Source of the DNA: Sulfuricella sp. T08
GTDB taxonomy: Bacteria; Pseudomonadota; Gammaproteobacteria; Burkholderiales; Sulfuricellaceae
Assembly (NCBI RefSeq): GCF_000971475.1
Contig: NZ_DF967531.1
Coordinates: forward strand, 1 to 64,000
Length of the DNA stretch: 64,000 bases
Direction of reading: 5' to 3'
In this document: positions 28,856-38,185 of the stretch, piece after piece
How the letters are laid out: each line of letters starts with the position of its first letter
Numbering within the stretch: the first letter of the stretch is position 1
Position numbers and translations under genes: made by a program
Notes under the pieces: model-generated
The model's input: only the letters and a program-made list of their open reading frames with translations
Database searches by the model: none
Told to the model about the DNA's origin: nothing

Positions 28856-30330
28856 GCCTGCTAATGGAAGCGCTGAAAAAGGCTGAGCGCGCCAAACAGG
28901 GGCAAACGTTTCCAAACGCAGAGCATCCCGATGGTTCAGCGGAGACCCCAGATTCGGTCGCAGCACCAAGCCCTGGGCTTTCCCTGCTTCCCCGGGAAGA
29001 GGTTACAGGGCAGGTCGGCGCGACCGGCACCAGCGATTTTTCATCGATCAGCACCGCTCACGACGCCCCTCCCATCATGCCGGATTTGGTGCCCCTGCCA
29101 ACCGCAGGTAGCTCCACCACTCCGGCCCACGCCGAGCCGGTTACACAATGCCTGGAACTCACCCTAACCGAGCCGTCGCCCCCCAGGGAAGTTCCCGTGA
29201 GCCTGACGTCCATGGCGGCACCAGTCGCCGAACCAGAGGCCCAGCCACTGGCGGCGGCAAGCTCCAAACCCAGCGCCAGCATTCCGCCTGCACGCCATGT
29301 TGAGGTTCCCAACAATGCACCGTCACAAGACGTCAGGAAGATAGCCGCGGAGCAGCAGAAGGCCAAAACTGTCTTCACCGCCAAGCAACCCGCCCGCAGC
29401 CGGACCCTGCTGCTCGCCGGCATCGCTGCGGCAGTCGTACTCGGCTTGGTCGGCTTCGGGGTTTACTACTGGCAAATCACATCAACCAGCACCATGCTTC
29501 TCCCCGCCAGCACACCCCAACCAACCAACACCGCTGCGCCAACCATCCCTGTCGATGCAGGAGCGCCGCAGCAGCAACCAAGCACACTTGTCGCGTCAGC
29601 ACAGAATTCCATCGACAAGTCAGCACCCGTGTCGGCACAGGCCAGTCCTCCTGCGGCACCCGCCGAATATGTTCCAGCGCGGGCAGAATCTCATAGTGGA
29701 TCAGAGCCCTTCAAGGAAAATCCGGCCATCCGAATCCGACAAAGCGCGGCCACCAGCCAACTCAACCCGACTCTCGGCAAGGCCTATCAATCCTTCCTCT
29801 CCGGCGACACCGGAACGGCGCAGCAACTGTACCGTAAGGTACTGCAACAGGAACCGAATAACCGCGATGGATTGCTGGGCATGGCGGCCATCGCATTGAA
29901 ACAGAAGCAGGCCGGCCAGGCAGCAGCCTATTATGGCAAACTGATCGAGCTCGACCCGGCAGACCCTGAAGCACTGTCAGGGTTAATCGGTCTGCAAGGG
30001 CAATCCGACCCGGCACAAAGCGAAAGCCGTTTAAAGAAGATTCTGATGCAAAACCCGCAGGCTGACGCGGCCCACTTTGCCTTAGGGAATCTGTACACCC
30101 AGCAATCGCGCTGGGCAGAGGCCCAACAATCCTATTTCCGCGCCTACAGCAGCGCACCCGGCAACGCCGACTATGCCTTCAACCTCGCCGTCAGCCTCGA
30201 TCATCTGAACCAGGGCAAGCTGGCGCTCGACTATTACCAGCGCGCCCTGGCCCAGACTGGCCCGGCAAACTTCGACAAATCCTCAGCTCAGATTCGCATC
30301 AAGGAACTGCTGCAACCGGCAGGCAACTAG
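28852..30330 (+). CDS. mshN: MshN-like TPR protein
   Basis: The 492-residue protein begins MSLLMEALKKAERAKQ, the typical MshN/PulG-accessory start. A Pro/Ala/Ser-rich region leads to a membrane segment (TLLLAGIAAAVVLGLVGFGVYYW, about 183-206), another low-complexity stretch, and C-terminal TPR repeats from about residue 300 (GKAYQSFLSGDTGTAQQLYRKVL, AALGNLYTQQSRW-like units). It probably links inner-membrane pilus parts to the secretin. Confidence 0.82.
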   Translation: MSLLMEALKKAERAKQGQTFPNAEHPDGSAETPDSVAAPSPGLSLLPREEVTGQVGATGTSDFSSISTAHDAPPIMPDLVPLPTAGSSTTPAHAEPVTQCLELTLTEPSPPREVPVSLTSMAAPVAEPEAQPLAAASSKPSASIPPARHVEVPNNAPSQDVRKIAAEQQKAKTVFTAKQPARSRTLLLAGIAAAVVLGLVGFGVYYWQITSTSTMLLPASTPQPTNTAAPTIPVDAGAPQQQPSTLVASAQNSIDKSAPVSAQASPPAAPAEYVPARAESHSGSEPFKENPAIRIRQSAATSQLNPTLGKAYQSFLSGDTGTAQQLYRKVLQQEPNNRDGLLGMAAIALKQKQAGQAAAYYGKLIELDPADPEALSGLIGLQGQSDPAQSESRLKKILMQNPQADAAHFALGNLYTQQSRWAEAQQSYFRAYSSAPGNADYAFNLAVSLDHLNQGKLALDYYQRALAQTGPANFDKSSAQIRIKELLQPAGN

Positions 30331-30332
30331 CC

Positions 30333-32063
30333 ATGGCCGAACAACCGAAGCTTCCCTTAGGCAAACTGCTGGTTCTGAAGGGCGTTATCAGCGACGACCA
30401 GTTACGCATTGCCCTGCTCGAACAAAAGCATTCCAGCCTGCCGCTGGGAAAACTGCTCACCAATCTCGGCTTCGTCACCGAAGCCACGGTGCGCGAGGCG
30501 CTAAGCGAAAACCTGAATCAGCAGAGCGCGGATTTGTCTCACATGGTGGTGGACCACTCCTCGCTCAAGCTCATTTCCAAGGATATCGCCAAGCGTTACC
30601 GCGTCTTCCCGCTGGACTTCGACAAGCAAAGTCTCACGCTGAAGCTGGCGATGTCCGACACCAACAATATCGTCGCACTCGACCAGATCCGCGCCATGCT
30701 CGGCAAAGAGGTCATCGTCACCCCGATCCTAGCCGGCGATTCGGAAATCATGCGGGCGATCGACCAGTATTTCGGCTTCGAACTGTCGATTGACGGCATC
30801 CTGCACGAAATTGAAACCGGGGAAATCGATTACCAGAGCCTGCAAACCGTTTCCGACGAATACAGCCAGCCGCTGGTACGTCTGATCGATGCCCTGCTCG
30901 CCGATGCGGTACAGCATGGCGCCTCTGACATCCACTTCGAGCCGGAGCAGTTTTTTCTGCGTATCCGTTACCGTATCGACGGCGTGCTGCGCCAGATCCG
31001 CAGCCTGCACAAAACTTACTGGGCCGCCATGGCAGTGCGCCTCAAGGTAATGAGCAGCATGAATATCGCCGAAACACGCGCGCCTCAGGACGGACGAATT
31101 TCCATCACTTTTTCAGGACGCGCGATCGACTTCCGCGTCTCAGCCCAGCCCACTGCGCATGGCGAAAACATCGTGCTGCGTATCCTCGACCGGCAAAAAG
31201 GTATCGTGGCCCTGGACAAACTCGGTCTGGAGGAAAATGAGCTGACGCTGCTCAAGCTCATGCTGGCCCGACCGGATGGCATCATCCTGGTAACCGGGCC
31301 GACTGGCAGCGGGAAAACCACCACCCTGTATTCCATCCTGAATCACATCAACACCGAAAGCGTCAACATCATGACGCTGGAAGATCCCGTTGAATATCCG
31401 ATGAACATGATCCGCCAGACCTCGGTCAACGAAGCGGCAAAAATGGACTTCGCCAACGGCATCCGGTCGATGATGCGGCAGGATCCGGATGTCATCCTGA
31501 TCGGCGAGATCCGCGACGCGGATACGGCGGAAATGGCTTTCCGCGCCGCTATGACGGGCCACCAGGTATATTCCACCCTGCACACCAACTCGGCAATCGG
31601 GGCGATTCCGCGGCTGCTGGATATCGGTGTGCTGCCCGACATTATTGCTGGCAATATTATCGGCATTGTTGCCCAGCGCCTGATGCGCAAACTCTGTCCC
31701 CATTGCAAGCAGCCGTACCAGCCAGAAATAATGGAAGGCCGTCTACTCGGGCTCGAAGCCAATAAACTGAACATCACCATTTACCAGGCGACCGGGTGTG
31801 AGCAGTGTAACTACCAGGGCTACAAAGGACGCATTGCGATCATGGAGCTGCTCAAACTGGACTCGGATCTGGATGAGTTAATTGCAAAGCGTGCGCCTAC
31901 TATCGAAATCAGAACCATGGCCTTGTCCAAAGGCTTCATTACCTTGGCAGAAGACGGCATCCGCCGCGTACTGGATGGATCCACCTCGCTCGAGGAAGTT
32001 GCACGCGTAGTGGATCTGACCGACAAAGTCAGAAGTTTCACTCGCAGTCGATCCAACCAATAA
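30333..32063 (+). CDS. mshE: MshE-like pilus extension ATPase
   Basis: A GspE/PilB-family hexameric ATPase of 576 residues. The N-terminal MshEN domains open KLPLGKLLVLKGVISDDQLRIALLEQKHSSLPLGKLLTNLGFV; in other MshE proteins such domains bind c-di-GMP, and the RLGXLL-like repeats are visible here. The motor has Walker A LVTGPTGSGKTTTLYSIL, the DPDVILIGEIRDADTAEMAFRAAMTGH Walker B/His box, and the four-cysteine zinc motif CPHCKQPY...CEQC. A possible link to the diguanylate cyclase at 7082 is inference. Confidence 0.94.
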   Translation: MAEQPKLPLGKLLVLKGVISDDQLRIALLEQKHSSLPLGKLLTNLGFVTEATVREALSENLNQQSADLSHMVVDHSSLKLISKDIAKRYRVFPLDFDKQSLTLKLAMSDTNNIVALDQIRAMLGKEVIVTPILAGDSEIMRAIDQYFGFELSIDGILHEIETGEIDYQSLQTVSDEYSQPLVRLIDALLADAVQHGASDIHFEPEQFFLRIRYRIDGVLRQIRSLHKTYWAAMAVRLKVMSSMNIAETRAPQDGRISITFSGRAIDFRVSAQPTAHGENIVLRILDRQKGIVALDKLGLEENELTLLKLMLARPDGIILVTGPTGSGKTTTLYSILNHINTESVNIMTLEDPVEYPMNMIRQTSVNEAAKMDFANGIRSMMRQDPDVILIGEIRDADTAEMAFRAAMTGHQVYSTLHTNSAIGAIPRLLDIGVLPDIIAGNIIGIVAQRLMRKLCPHCKQPYQPEIMEGRLLGLEANKLNITIYQATGCEQCNYQGYKGRIAIMELLKLDSDLDELIAKRAPTIEIRTMALSKGFITLAEDGIRRVLDGSTSLEEVARVVDLTDKVRSFTRSRSNQ

Positions 32064-32072
32064 GATCACACG

Positions 32073-33278
32073 ATGACCCAATTTGTTTATCAGGCCATGG
32101 ATGCCGAAGGCAAACTCCTCCGCGGCAACATGGACGCATCCAACCTCTCAGATCTGGAACTGCGCCTGAAGCGCATGGAACTGGATCTGATCGATTGCAA
32201 GGCAATGGAGCAAAAAGCACTAGCTTTTCGCAAGCGCCCGATAAAGCGCGCGGACCTGATCAATTTCTGCTTCTACATGGAACAGTTGAGCGGCGCCGGT
32301 GTCCCGATGCTGGAAACCTTGGCCGACCTGCGCGACAGCCTCGACCACCCGCGCTTCCGCGAAATCGTCGCCGACCTGATCGAAAGCATCGAAGGCGGGC
32401 TGCAACTTTCACAGGCGATGGCAAAGCATCCCGACACCTTCGACTCAACTTTCATCAGCCTGATTGCGGCAGGCGAACACAGCGGCAAAATCGCCGAAGT
32501 ATTCCTCAACCTGACCGAGACCCTGAAATGGCAGGACGAGCTTGCCTCGCAGACCAAAAAACTGCTGATGTACCCGGCTTTCGTCGGCACCATCGTGCTC
32601 GGCGTCACCTTCTTCCTGATGATCTACCTGGTTCCGCAGCTCACCAGTTTCATCAAGAACATGGGGCAGGAACTGCCATTTCATACCAAGGCGCTGATTT
32701 TCGTCTCCGGCATCTTCGTCAATTACTGGTACGTGATCCTCGCCATTCCATTGCTGACATGGGCAGGCGCCACATTCATGATCAGAACCAATCCGCGCGC
32801 ACGCTACAAGGCCGATGATTACACGCTACGTGTGTGGATGATAGGGCCTATCCTGCATAAAATCATTCTTGCCCGCTTCGCCACGTTTTTCGCGCTGATG
32901 TACGCATCGGGCGTCACCATTCTCGAATGTATCCGGCTGTCAGAGCAGATCGTCGCCAACAAGGTCATCGAAGCTGGCCTGCACCGGGCCGGGCTGCTCA
33001 TTTCCGAGGGGCAGAGCGTCACCACCAGCTTTCAGACTGTCGGCATTTTCCCACCTCTGGTCGTGCGCATGCTCAAGGTCGGCGAAAGCACCGGCTCCCT
33101 GGACAAGGCGCTACGCAATGTCAGCTATTTCTACAACCGCGAAGTCAAGGAATCGATCGAGAAAGTGCAAACCATGATCGAGCCCATCATGACCGTCATT
33201 CTCGGCGCCATTCTCGGCTGGATCATGCTGTCCGTGCTCGGCCCGATTTACGATACCATCAGCAAAATCAAGACCTGA
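32073..33278 (+). CDS. mshG: MshG-like inner-membrane platform protein
   Basis: A GspF/PilC-family protein of 401 residues. Two T2SSF domains are visible: one around INFCFYMEQLSGAGVPMLETLADLRDS (about 65-190) and one around FATFFALMYASGVTILECIRLSEQI (about 265-390), with three membrane spans, the last in IEPIMTVILGAILGWIMLSVLGPIYDTI. It follows mshE by nine bases, the standard motor-platform pair. Confidence 0.94.
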   Translation: MTQFVYQAMDAEGKLLRGNMDASNLSDLELRLKRMELDLIDCKAMEQKALAFRKRPIKRADLINFCFYMEQLSGAGVPMLETLADLRDSLDHPRFREIVADLIESIEGGLQLSQAMAKHPDTFDSTFISLIAAGEHSGKIAEVFLNLTETLKWQDELASQTKKLLMYPAFVGTIVLGVTFFLMIYLVPQLTSFIKNMGQELPFHTKALIFVSGIFVNYWYVILAIPLLTWAGATFMIRTNPRARYKADDYTLRVWMIGPILHKIILARFATFFALMYASGVTILECIRLSEQIVANKVIEAGLHRAGLLISEGQSVTTSFQTVGIFPPLVVRMLKVGESTGSLDKALRNVSYFYNREVKESIEKVQTMIEPIMTVILGAILGWIMLSVLGPIYDTISKIKT

Positions 33279-33291
33279 TGAGATTTCGAGA

Positions 33292-34881
33292 ATGAGCCTA
33301 TTCCGCAGACAGCTGCTGTATCTGACCAATGACCAGATCACCGCCTACCAGTGGGTGAGGGGTAGCCATTCAGTCGGCCGCAGCTTCCCTAACGACGAGA
33401 CCGGCTGGGACGCCTTTTCCCGCCATCTTGCCGGATCGCAAGACACCCCGACGTACCTTTTGGCCGACCTGATTGAGGAAGATTTTCAACTCGACAGCTT
33501 GCCTCATGTACTGGGCAGATCCCGGCGAGCACTTGTCCAGCGCCGTCTCGGCCAGCTTTACCGCGACACTCCCTACCGGCAAGCCATCCAGCAGGGCCGG
33601 GAAGAACATGGGCGCAAGGACGACCGGATGTTGTTCAGCGCCCTGACCAACGTAGGACTTCTGAAACCCTGGCTGGGTGCGATCCTTGAGCAGAAAGTGC
33701 CGCTTACCGGCATTTATTCCCCTGCGCTGTTGAGCGCCACCCTGATCAAGAAACTTGGCCTTGCCAGCGACAATCTGCTGTTGGTCACACACCAGTCCAG
33801 TGGTTTGCGTCAAAGTTTTTTTCAGGGATCCGCGCTCAAGTTCAGCCGCCTGACGCCCTTGGCCGACCACCATCCGGATACCGTTGCCGACACAACCGCG
33901 CGTGAAACGGCCAATACTCAGCAATTTCTGGCAAGCGCCCGCCTGCTGCAGCGTGGCGTAATTCTGGACACCGTGATCCTGGCGCATGGGGAAAGCTTGG
34001 CGCGACTCCAGGCGGCATGCTCGGACACGCCGGCCATGGCTCACCGCTTCCTCGACCTGACCGATGTCGCCACCCAGCTCGGACTAAAAAACCCCGGCTC
34101 CGTTTCGCGATCCGACCCGCTTTTTTTGTCACTGCTCGGCCATGCCGTCCCATCCAGCCATTATGCGCAGGCAGAACAAACCCGCTGTTACAGCCTGTGG
34201 CAAGCACGGCTCGTCCTCTACATCCTGAGTGCCGGCACCGTTATGGGTGCGCTGTTATCGGCGGGAGCGAACAGCCTGGATTCCCTGAATCATTATCAGC
34301 AAAGTCAACAAATGGCCATGGAAACCAATGTAGCCCAATCACAATACCGGGCCGCAATCCGTAGCCTGCCACCCACCACGGCTAGCCCGCAAAACATGAA
34401 GGCTGCCGTCAACATTGAGCAGATGATTTTCCGCAACGCGCCGTCCCCCGCGCAACTACTCGGCATCGTCAGCCGCGCGCTCGACACCCTACCGCAAATC
34501 CGGATCGACCAGTTGAATTGGGCGGTCAGCGCAAAGGCCGAAACCGCAGTCAATTCTGCCGACTCTCAGCAGCCCCCGCCTGCCCCAAGTGCTCAAGGAC
34601 CAGCACCTGATGCCGCGGTGATCGGTATCCCCAAAAAACCTAACCAGGTACTCCTGTTAGAAGGTGAAGTGACGCCATTCGGAAACGACTACCGCACCGC
34701 GCTGGAAAGCGTGCGCCTGCTTGCCGCCGAGCTCGGCAAGAACAAACAACTACAAGTGGAAATCACACGCCAGCCACTTGACATCAAACCATCCGTCATT
34801 TTGTCGGGGAATACCGGGGCCGAAGAATCAGGCACAAAAGCCCGATTCATATTGAAACTGACATTGCGGCCGGAAAGCTGA
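33292..34881 (+). CDS. MshI-like pilus assembly protein (PilM/PilN-type)
   Basis: The 529-residue product has an N-terminal part of about 290 residues that resembles an actin-like PilM/GspL cytoplasmic domain in layout (LLYLTNDQITAYQW, LLADLIEEDFQLDSLPHV). One membrane segment (LVLYILSAGTVMGALLSAG, about 305-325) and a periplasmic PilN-like part with a Pro-rich linker follow. Sequence identity to known MshI is not provable by eye, so the call rests on position after mshEG, size and topology. Confidence 0.65.
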   Translation: MSLFRRQLLYLTNDQITAYQWVRGSHSVGRSFPNDETGWDAFSRHLAGSQDTPTYLLADLIEEDFQLDSLPHVLGRSRRALVQRRLGQLYRDTPYRQAIQQGREEHGRKDDRMLFSALTNVGLLKPWLGAILEQKVPLTGIYSPALLSATLIKKLGLASDNLLLVTHQSSGLRQSFFQGSALKFSRLTPLADHHPDTVADTTARETANTQQFLASARLLQRGVILDTVILAHGESLARLQAACSDTPAMAHRFLDLTDVATQLGLKNPGSVSRSDPLFLSLLGHAVPSSHYAQAEQTRCYSLWQARLVLYILSAGTVMGALLSAGANSLDSLNHYQQSQQMAMETNVAQSQYRAAIRSLPPTTASPQNMKAAVNIEQMIFRNAPSPAQLLGIVSRALDTLPQIRIDQLNWAVSAKAETAVNSADSQQPPPAPSAQGPAPDAAVIGIPKKPNQVLLLEGEVTPFGNDYRTALESVRLLAAELGKNKQLQVEITRQPLDIKPSVILSGNTGAEESGTKARFILKLTLRPES

Positions 34882-34883
34882 AC

Positions 34884-35561
34884 ATGGCCCAAAACAAATC
34901 CAATCTCAAACAGGATCCGGCCAAGGATAAAAACGTACCCGCCGAACGTTCTTTCATGAAGAACGATTTTCCGCTCATCCGAAAAGCACTCATCGTCCTC
35001 ATCGCAAGCCTGTTGTTAAGCGCCGCACTGGTCAGCGCCGGAAGAGCCGTCCTGACCGAGCAGCAAAACGGCAAGAATCAGGCCCAAGCACAGCGCAACG
35101 AGGCCAACAACAAATACCGCCAAGCAGAAATCGACAAGCAGGAAATTCAGGATTATCAGCCCAAATTCATAACTTTACGCGAACGAGGTTTCGTCGGAGA
35201 AGAAAGGCGTCTGGACTGGATCGAACATATCAAGCACATCAGGGAAAACCGCAAACTATTTCCGATCACCTACGAAATTTCTGCCCAGCAGGTTTTTCAG
35301 GTCGATCCGGAGGTTACACTCGGCGATCTGGATCTGCGCGGCAGCAAAATGAAGCTTCAGATGGACCTCATGCACGAAGGGGATCTGCTCAACTTCCTGG
35401 ATGATTTGAAGCACAAAGGGTTTTATACTGTCCAGGAATGCACGATTAAACGGGCCGGCCTGGACCCTGAAAGCGCGCATTTGCCGCTAGCCGCAGAGTG
35501 CGTCATTTATTGGCTAACCCTTGGCGAACGGGCTGACAACCCGGAACCCACCCCTCAATAA
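34884..35561 (+). CDS. PilO/MshJ-like pilus alignment protein
   Basis: A 225-residue bitopic protein with a short cytoplasmic N-terminus, a membrane segment (ALIVLIASLLLSAALVSAG, about 33-52), a coiled-coil stretch rich in Gln/Glu/Lys (about 55-110) and a ferredoxin-like periplasmic domain with LDLRGSKMKLQMDLMHEGDLLNFLDDLKHKG. Topology and position two bases after the MshI-like gene fit PilO/GspM-type proteins. Confidence 0.65.
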   Translation: MAQNKSNLKQDPAKDKNVPAERSFMKNDFPLIRKALIVLIASLLLSAALVSAGRAVLTEQQNGKNQAQAQRNEANNKYRQAEIDKQEIQDYQPKFITLRERGFVGEERRLDWIEHIKHIRENRKLFPITYEISAQQVFQVDPEVTLGDLDLRGSKMKLQMDLMHEGDLLNFLDDLKHKGFYTVQECTIKRAGLDPESAHLPLAAECVIYWLTLGERADNPEPTPQ

Positions 35562-35573
35562 AGGCGGACAAAC

Positions 35574-36050
35574 ATGGCACGCCTGATGTTACTGCTAATG
35601 ATCGCTTTCCTGCCTGGACATGGCGTCTGCGCCGGCAATGAGCTTTCGCGAGGGAATCCTGGCCCGCTCACGGCCGAAGCCCCTGCAGAATCATACAAGA
35701 TCGGCCGATTGTTTTTCAGCCCCGACGAGCGAGCCATGCTGGACCAGCTACGGCAAAAAAGGGGCGGGAGCACCTTCAGCGCGACTGAACAAATCACCCT
35801 GAATGGAATCGTCCGGCGTAGCAGCGGGAAAACCACCGCCTGGATCAACCAGTTACCGCAAAACGAAAACGAGAATCCGCAAGGAGTGACCGTATTGAAG
35901 ACGTCGCCCAAAACATCTGTTACTCCCCTGCTGCTGCCGTCCGGAAAAAAGGTCAACTTAAAGGCCGGTCAAACGCTGGACATCACCAAAGGCAAGGTGC
36001 GCGAGGGCTACGAAGAAGCAGTCTCCCCATCCGCCGAACCCGACCGATAA
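35574..36050 (+). CDS. Periplasmic MshK/PilP-like protein
   Basis: The 158-residue product has a signal peptide (MARLMLLLMIAFLPGHGVCA). The middle IGRLFFSPDERAMLDQLRQ leads to ITLNGIVRRSSGKTTAWINQL, a pattern seen in small periplasmic proteins of MSHA/PilP-like systems that recruit the secretin. The C-terminus LKAGQTLDITKGKVREGYE fits a short beta domain. The assignment is by position and pattern only. Confidence 0.55.
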   Translation: MARLMLLLMIAFLPGHGVCAGNELSRGNPGPLTAEAPAESYKIGRLFFSPDERAMLDQLRQKRGGSTFSATEQITLNGIVRRSSGKTTAWINQLPQNENENPQGVTVLKTSPKTSVTPLLLPSGKKVNLKAGQTLDITKGKVREGYEEAVSPSAEPDR

Positions 36051-36066
36051 GCGTAGAAAAACCGCC

Positions 36067-37227
36067 ATGCCGAAACGCCTCCTTCCCGCTTACCCAACCC
36101 GACATAAACGCCAGCGCGGCTCAGCCATCCTGATCATCCTGACTATTATCGGTATCGGTGCGGCATTCCTGTTGGTCAGTGCGCTCAACAAGGCGAGCAG
36201 CCAAATCGGGCGGGACAAGGTTACCTCAGCCGCGCTGGCCCAGGCAAAGGAGGCTCTCATCAGTTTCGCAGCGACCAGCGCCACCCTTCCGGGCAGCCTA
36301 CCTTGCCCTGACACCAACAATGATGGTTCTGGTGACAACACGGGCACAAACTGCACCGCCTACATCGGCAGGCTACCCTGGAAGCAATTGAAATTACCGG
36401 ACCTGCGTGACGGCAGTGGCGAATGCCTGTGGTATGCCCTTTCGCCGGTGTTTCGCAATGTCCTACCGGCAGCGAGTCGTAGTCCTGCATCAAATTCGCT
36501 GAACAACACCACTGCCGGGCAGCTCACCGTTTCCGACACCTCAGGCATCCCGCTGCCTACTCCTCCTAATCCTGTCATTGCCGTGATTTTTTCTACCGGA
36601 ACGTCACTCCCCGGCCAGAACAGGGCGGCTGTCGGCGCCACAATTTGTGGTGGAAATAATACCGCCGCCAACTATCTGGATACGGCAGCAGGCATCAGCA
36701 ATGCAACCGGAGGGGGAACCGGGACCTCGTTCATTGCCGCCGATGCCTCCAGCACATTCAACGACAAGCTGATTTACATTACCGCCAGCCAATTCTTTCC
36801 ATCAGTCAACAACCGGGTCGTAGCAGAAATACGGGGATTGAGCCAACCACCGACCAGTGGGTTACGGATGTTCTACAACACACCTACCAACCACTATTAC
36901 CCCTGCGCTGCCAACGCGGGCAGCGCAGGGTCGCAGGTAACTACTCCGACATGCCTGACTTCCGGATTGATTCCATTTTCAGTTTTGTCTTTTGGTAGTT
37001 CCACATTAACCTGGCTAACGAATAACAACTGGTTTTCCCTGACCAGTTACGCCGTGGCGCCCAATTTCATGTCGGGCACTCTTTACCCACAGCTATGTGG
37101 TGCAGGGGGTGCAGGCTGCCTGACTGTAAACAGCTATGTCAATTCCCAAGCACAAGTTACAGTAGGGGGAATTTCAGCAATCGTCTGCACTATCAATGGC
37201 ATGGTCACTTCTTGTCCTTACCCCTAG
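36067..37227 (+). CDS. Minor pilin-like protein lacking Glu5
   Basis: The 386-residue product has a basic leader ending RHKRQRG and then SAILIILTIIGIGAAFLLVSAL, a prepilin-type hydrophobic helix. Position +5 after the Gly cleavage site is Ile, not the usual Glu. The mature part contains LPCPDTNNDGSGDN and, after a Cys, IGRLPWKQLKLPDLRD, a pattern shared with the next gene, plus several further Cys that could pair. It may be a tip or anchoring pilin, as in MshP/MshQ or PilX-type minor pilins. Confidence 0.6.
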   Translation: MPKRLLPAYPTRHKRQRGSAILIILTIIGIGAAFLLVSALNKASSQIGRDKVTSAALAQAKEALISFAATSATLPGSLPCPDTNNDGSGDNTGTNCTAYIGRLPWKQLKLPDLRDGSGECLWYALSPVFRNVLPAASRSPASNSLNNTTAGQLTVSDTSGIPLPTPPNPVIAVIFSTGTSLPGQNRAAVGATICGGNNTAANYLDTAAGISNATGGGTGTSFIAADASSTFNDKLIYITASQFFPSVNNRVVAEIRGLSQPPTSGLRMFYNTPTNHYYPCAANAGSAGSQVTTPTCLTSGLIPFSVLSFGSSTLTWLTNNNWFSLTSYAVAPNFMSGTLYPQLCGAGGAGCLTVNSYVNSQAQVTVGGISAIVCTINGMVTSCPYP

Positions 37228-37259
37228 CCAGCATGACCCTTGTGAACAAGGATATATCG

Positions 37260-37970
37260 ATGAAAGTACCCAACGGCTTCACTCTGGTCGAGATGGCTAT
37301 CGTGCTGGTCATCGTCGGCCTATTGCTCGGCGGCCTGCTGATGCCGCTTTCCGCCCAAGTGGAACAACAAAGAATCAGCACCACGCAAAAAGCGCTGGAT
37401 GAAATCAAGGAAGCCTTGATCGGCTACGCCTCAAACCAAACTCCGCCGCATCTTCCTTGCCCTGACAAAACCACTGCCGCCGGGCCGGGAACGGCGAATG
37501 ACGGAGTGGAAGATTTCACACCTGCAACCGGAATTTGTGTTACTTCTGAAGGCAACATCCCTTGGGCCACCCTAGGTGTATCCGATGTGGACGCATGGGG
37601 AAGCCGGATTCACTATAGCGTCACACCGGCCTTTTCCAGCCGTTCCCCGGCGGCGACATTTTCCCTTGCCTCAACCGGCACACTAAACGTCTGCCAAACC
37701 TCCGCCTGCACCACAACGATCGCAACTCTTGTGCCTGTGGTCATCCTTTCCTATGGGAAAAACGGTTACGGCGCCATCAACACCGCAGGCAGCACCAACC
37801 CCGCGCCAACGAGCGCTGACGAGCTTGCGAATACTGACTTAAACATTAGCTTCGTCAGCCGCGCCCCATCAGCAAGTGGCTCCCCCGCCGGAGAATTTGA
37901 CGATATCGTTACCTGGCTGTCCACCGGCTTGCTGGATAACCGCATGATTTCCGCCCAGAAGCTCCCCTAA
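37260..37970 (+). CDS. Type IV prepilin-like protein (minor pilin)
   Basis: The start MKVPNGFTLVEMAIVLVIVG is chosen because it places a short leader directly before the G/FTLVE prepilin peptidase site, with GGAT upstream; a longer open frame overlaps the previous gene. The 236-residue product keeps Glu5. The mature domain has LPCPDKTTAAG, then CVTSEGNIPWATLGVSDVDAW, parallel to LPCPD...LPW in the gene at 36067, so the two are probably paralogues. Confidence 0.8.
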   Translation: MKVPNGFTLVEMAIVLVIVGLLLGGLLMPLSAQVEQQRISTTQKALDEIKEALIGYASNQTPPHLPCPDKTTAAGPGTANDGVEDFTPATGICVTSEGNIPWATLGVSDVDAWGSRIHYSVTPAFSSRSPAATFSLASTGTLNVCQTSACTTTIATLVPVVILSYGKNGYGAINTAGSTNPAPTSADELANTDLNISFVSRAPSASGSPAGEFDDIVTWLSTGLLDNRMISAQKLP

Positions 37971-37973
37971 ACC

Positions 37974-38183
37974 ATGACCGAAAAACAAGCCCCCGAACGG
38001 TACAAACTGTCTGTCCGGCGTATTGTTTTTTTCACCGGTATTGCGCTCATCCTGATAGGCTATGGATTTCTCTCCGTGCCGCCCGATGCCGGCCCGGACG
38101 TTGCAGAAGAACGTGCATTCAAGGGGCTGGGTCTGGTCGTAGCTGGCGCCGCCTTGTGGCTGGGCTCCCTTTTAAATAGTTAA
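37974..38183 (+). CDS. Small membrane protein, unknown function
   Basis: A 69-residue protein with two hydrophobic segments (VFFTGIALILIGYGFLSVPP, about 18-37, and GLGLVVAGAALWLGSLL, about 51-67). It starts three bases after the pilin stop and ends two bases before the permease ATG, so it is probably translated with them. I do not recognise a family. Confidence 0.6.
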   Translation: MTEKQAPERYKLSVRRIVFFTGIALILIGYGFLSVPPDAGPDVAEERAFKGLGLVVAGAALWLGSLLNS

Positions 38184-38185
38184 GC

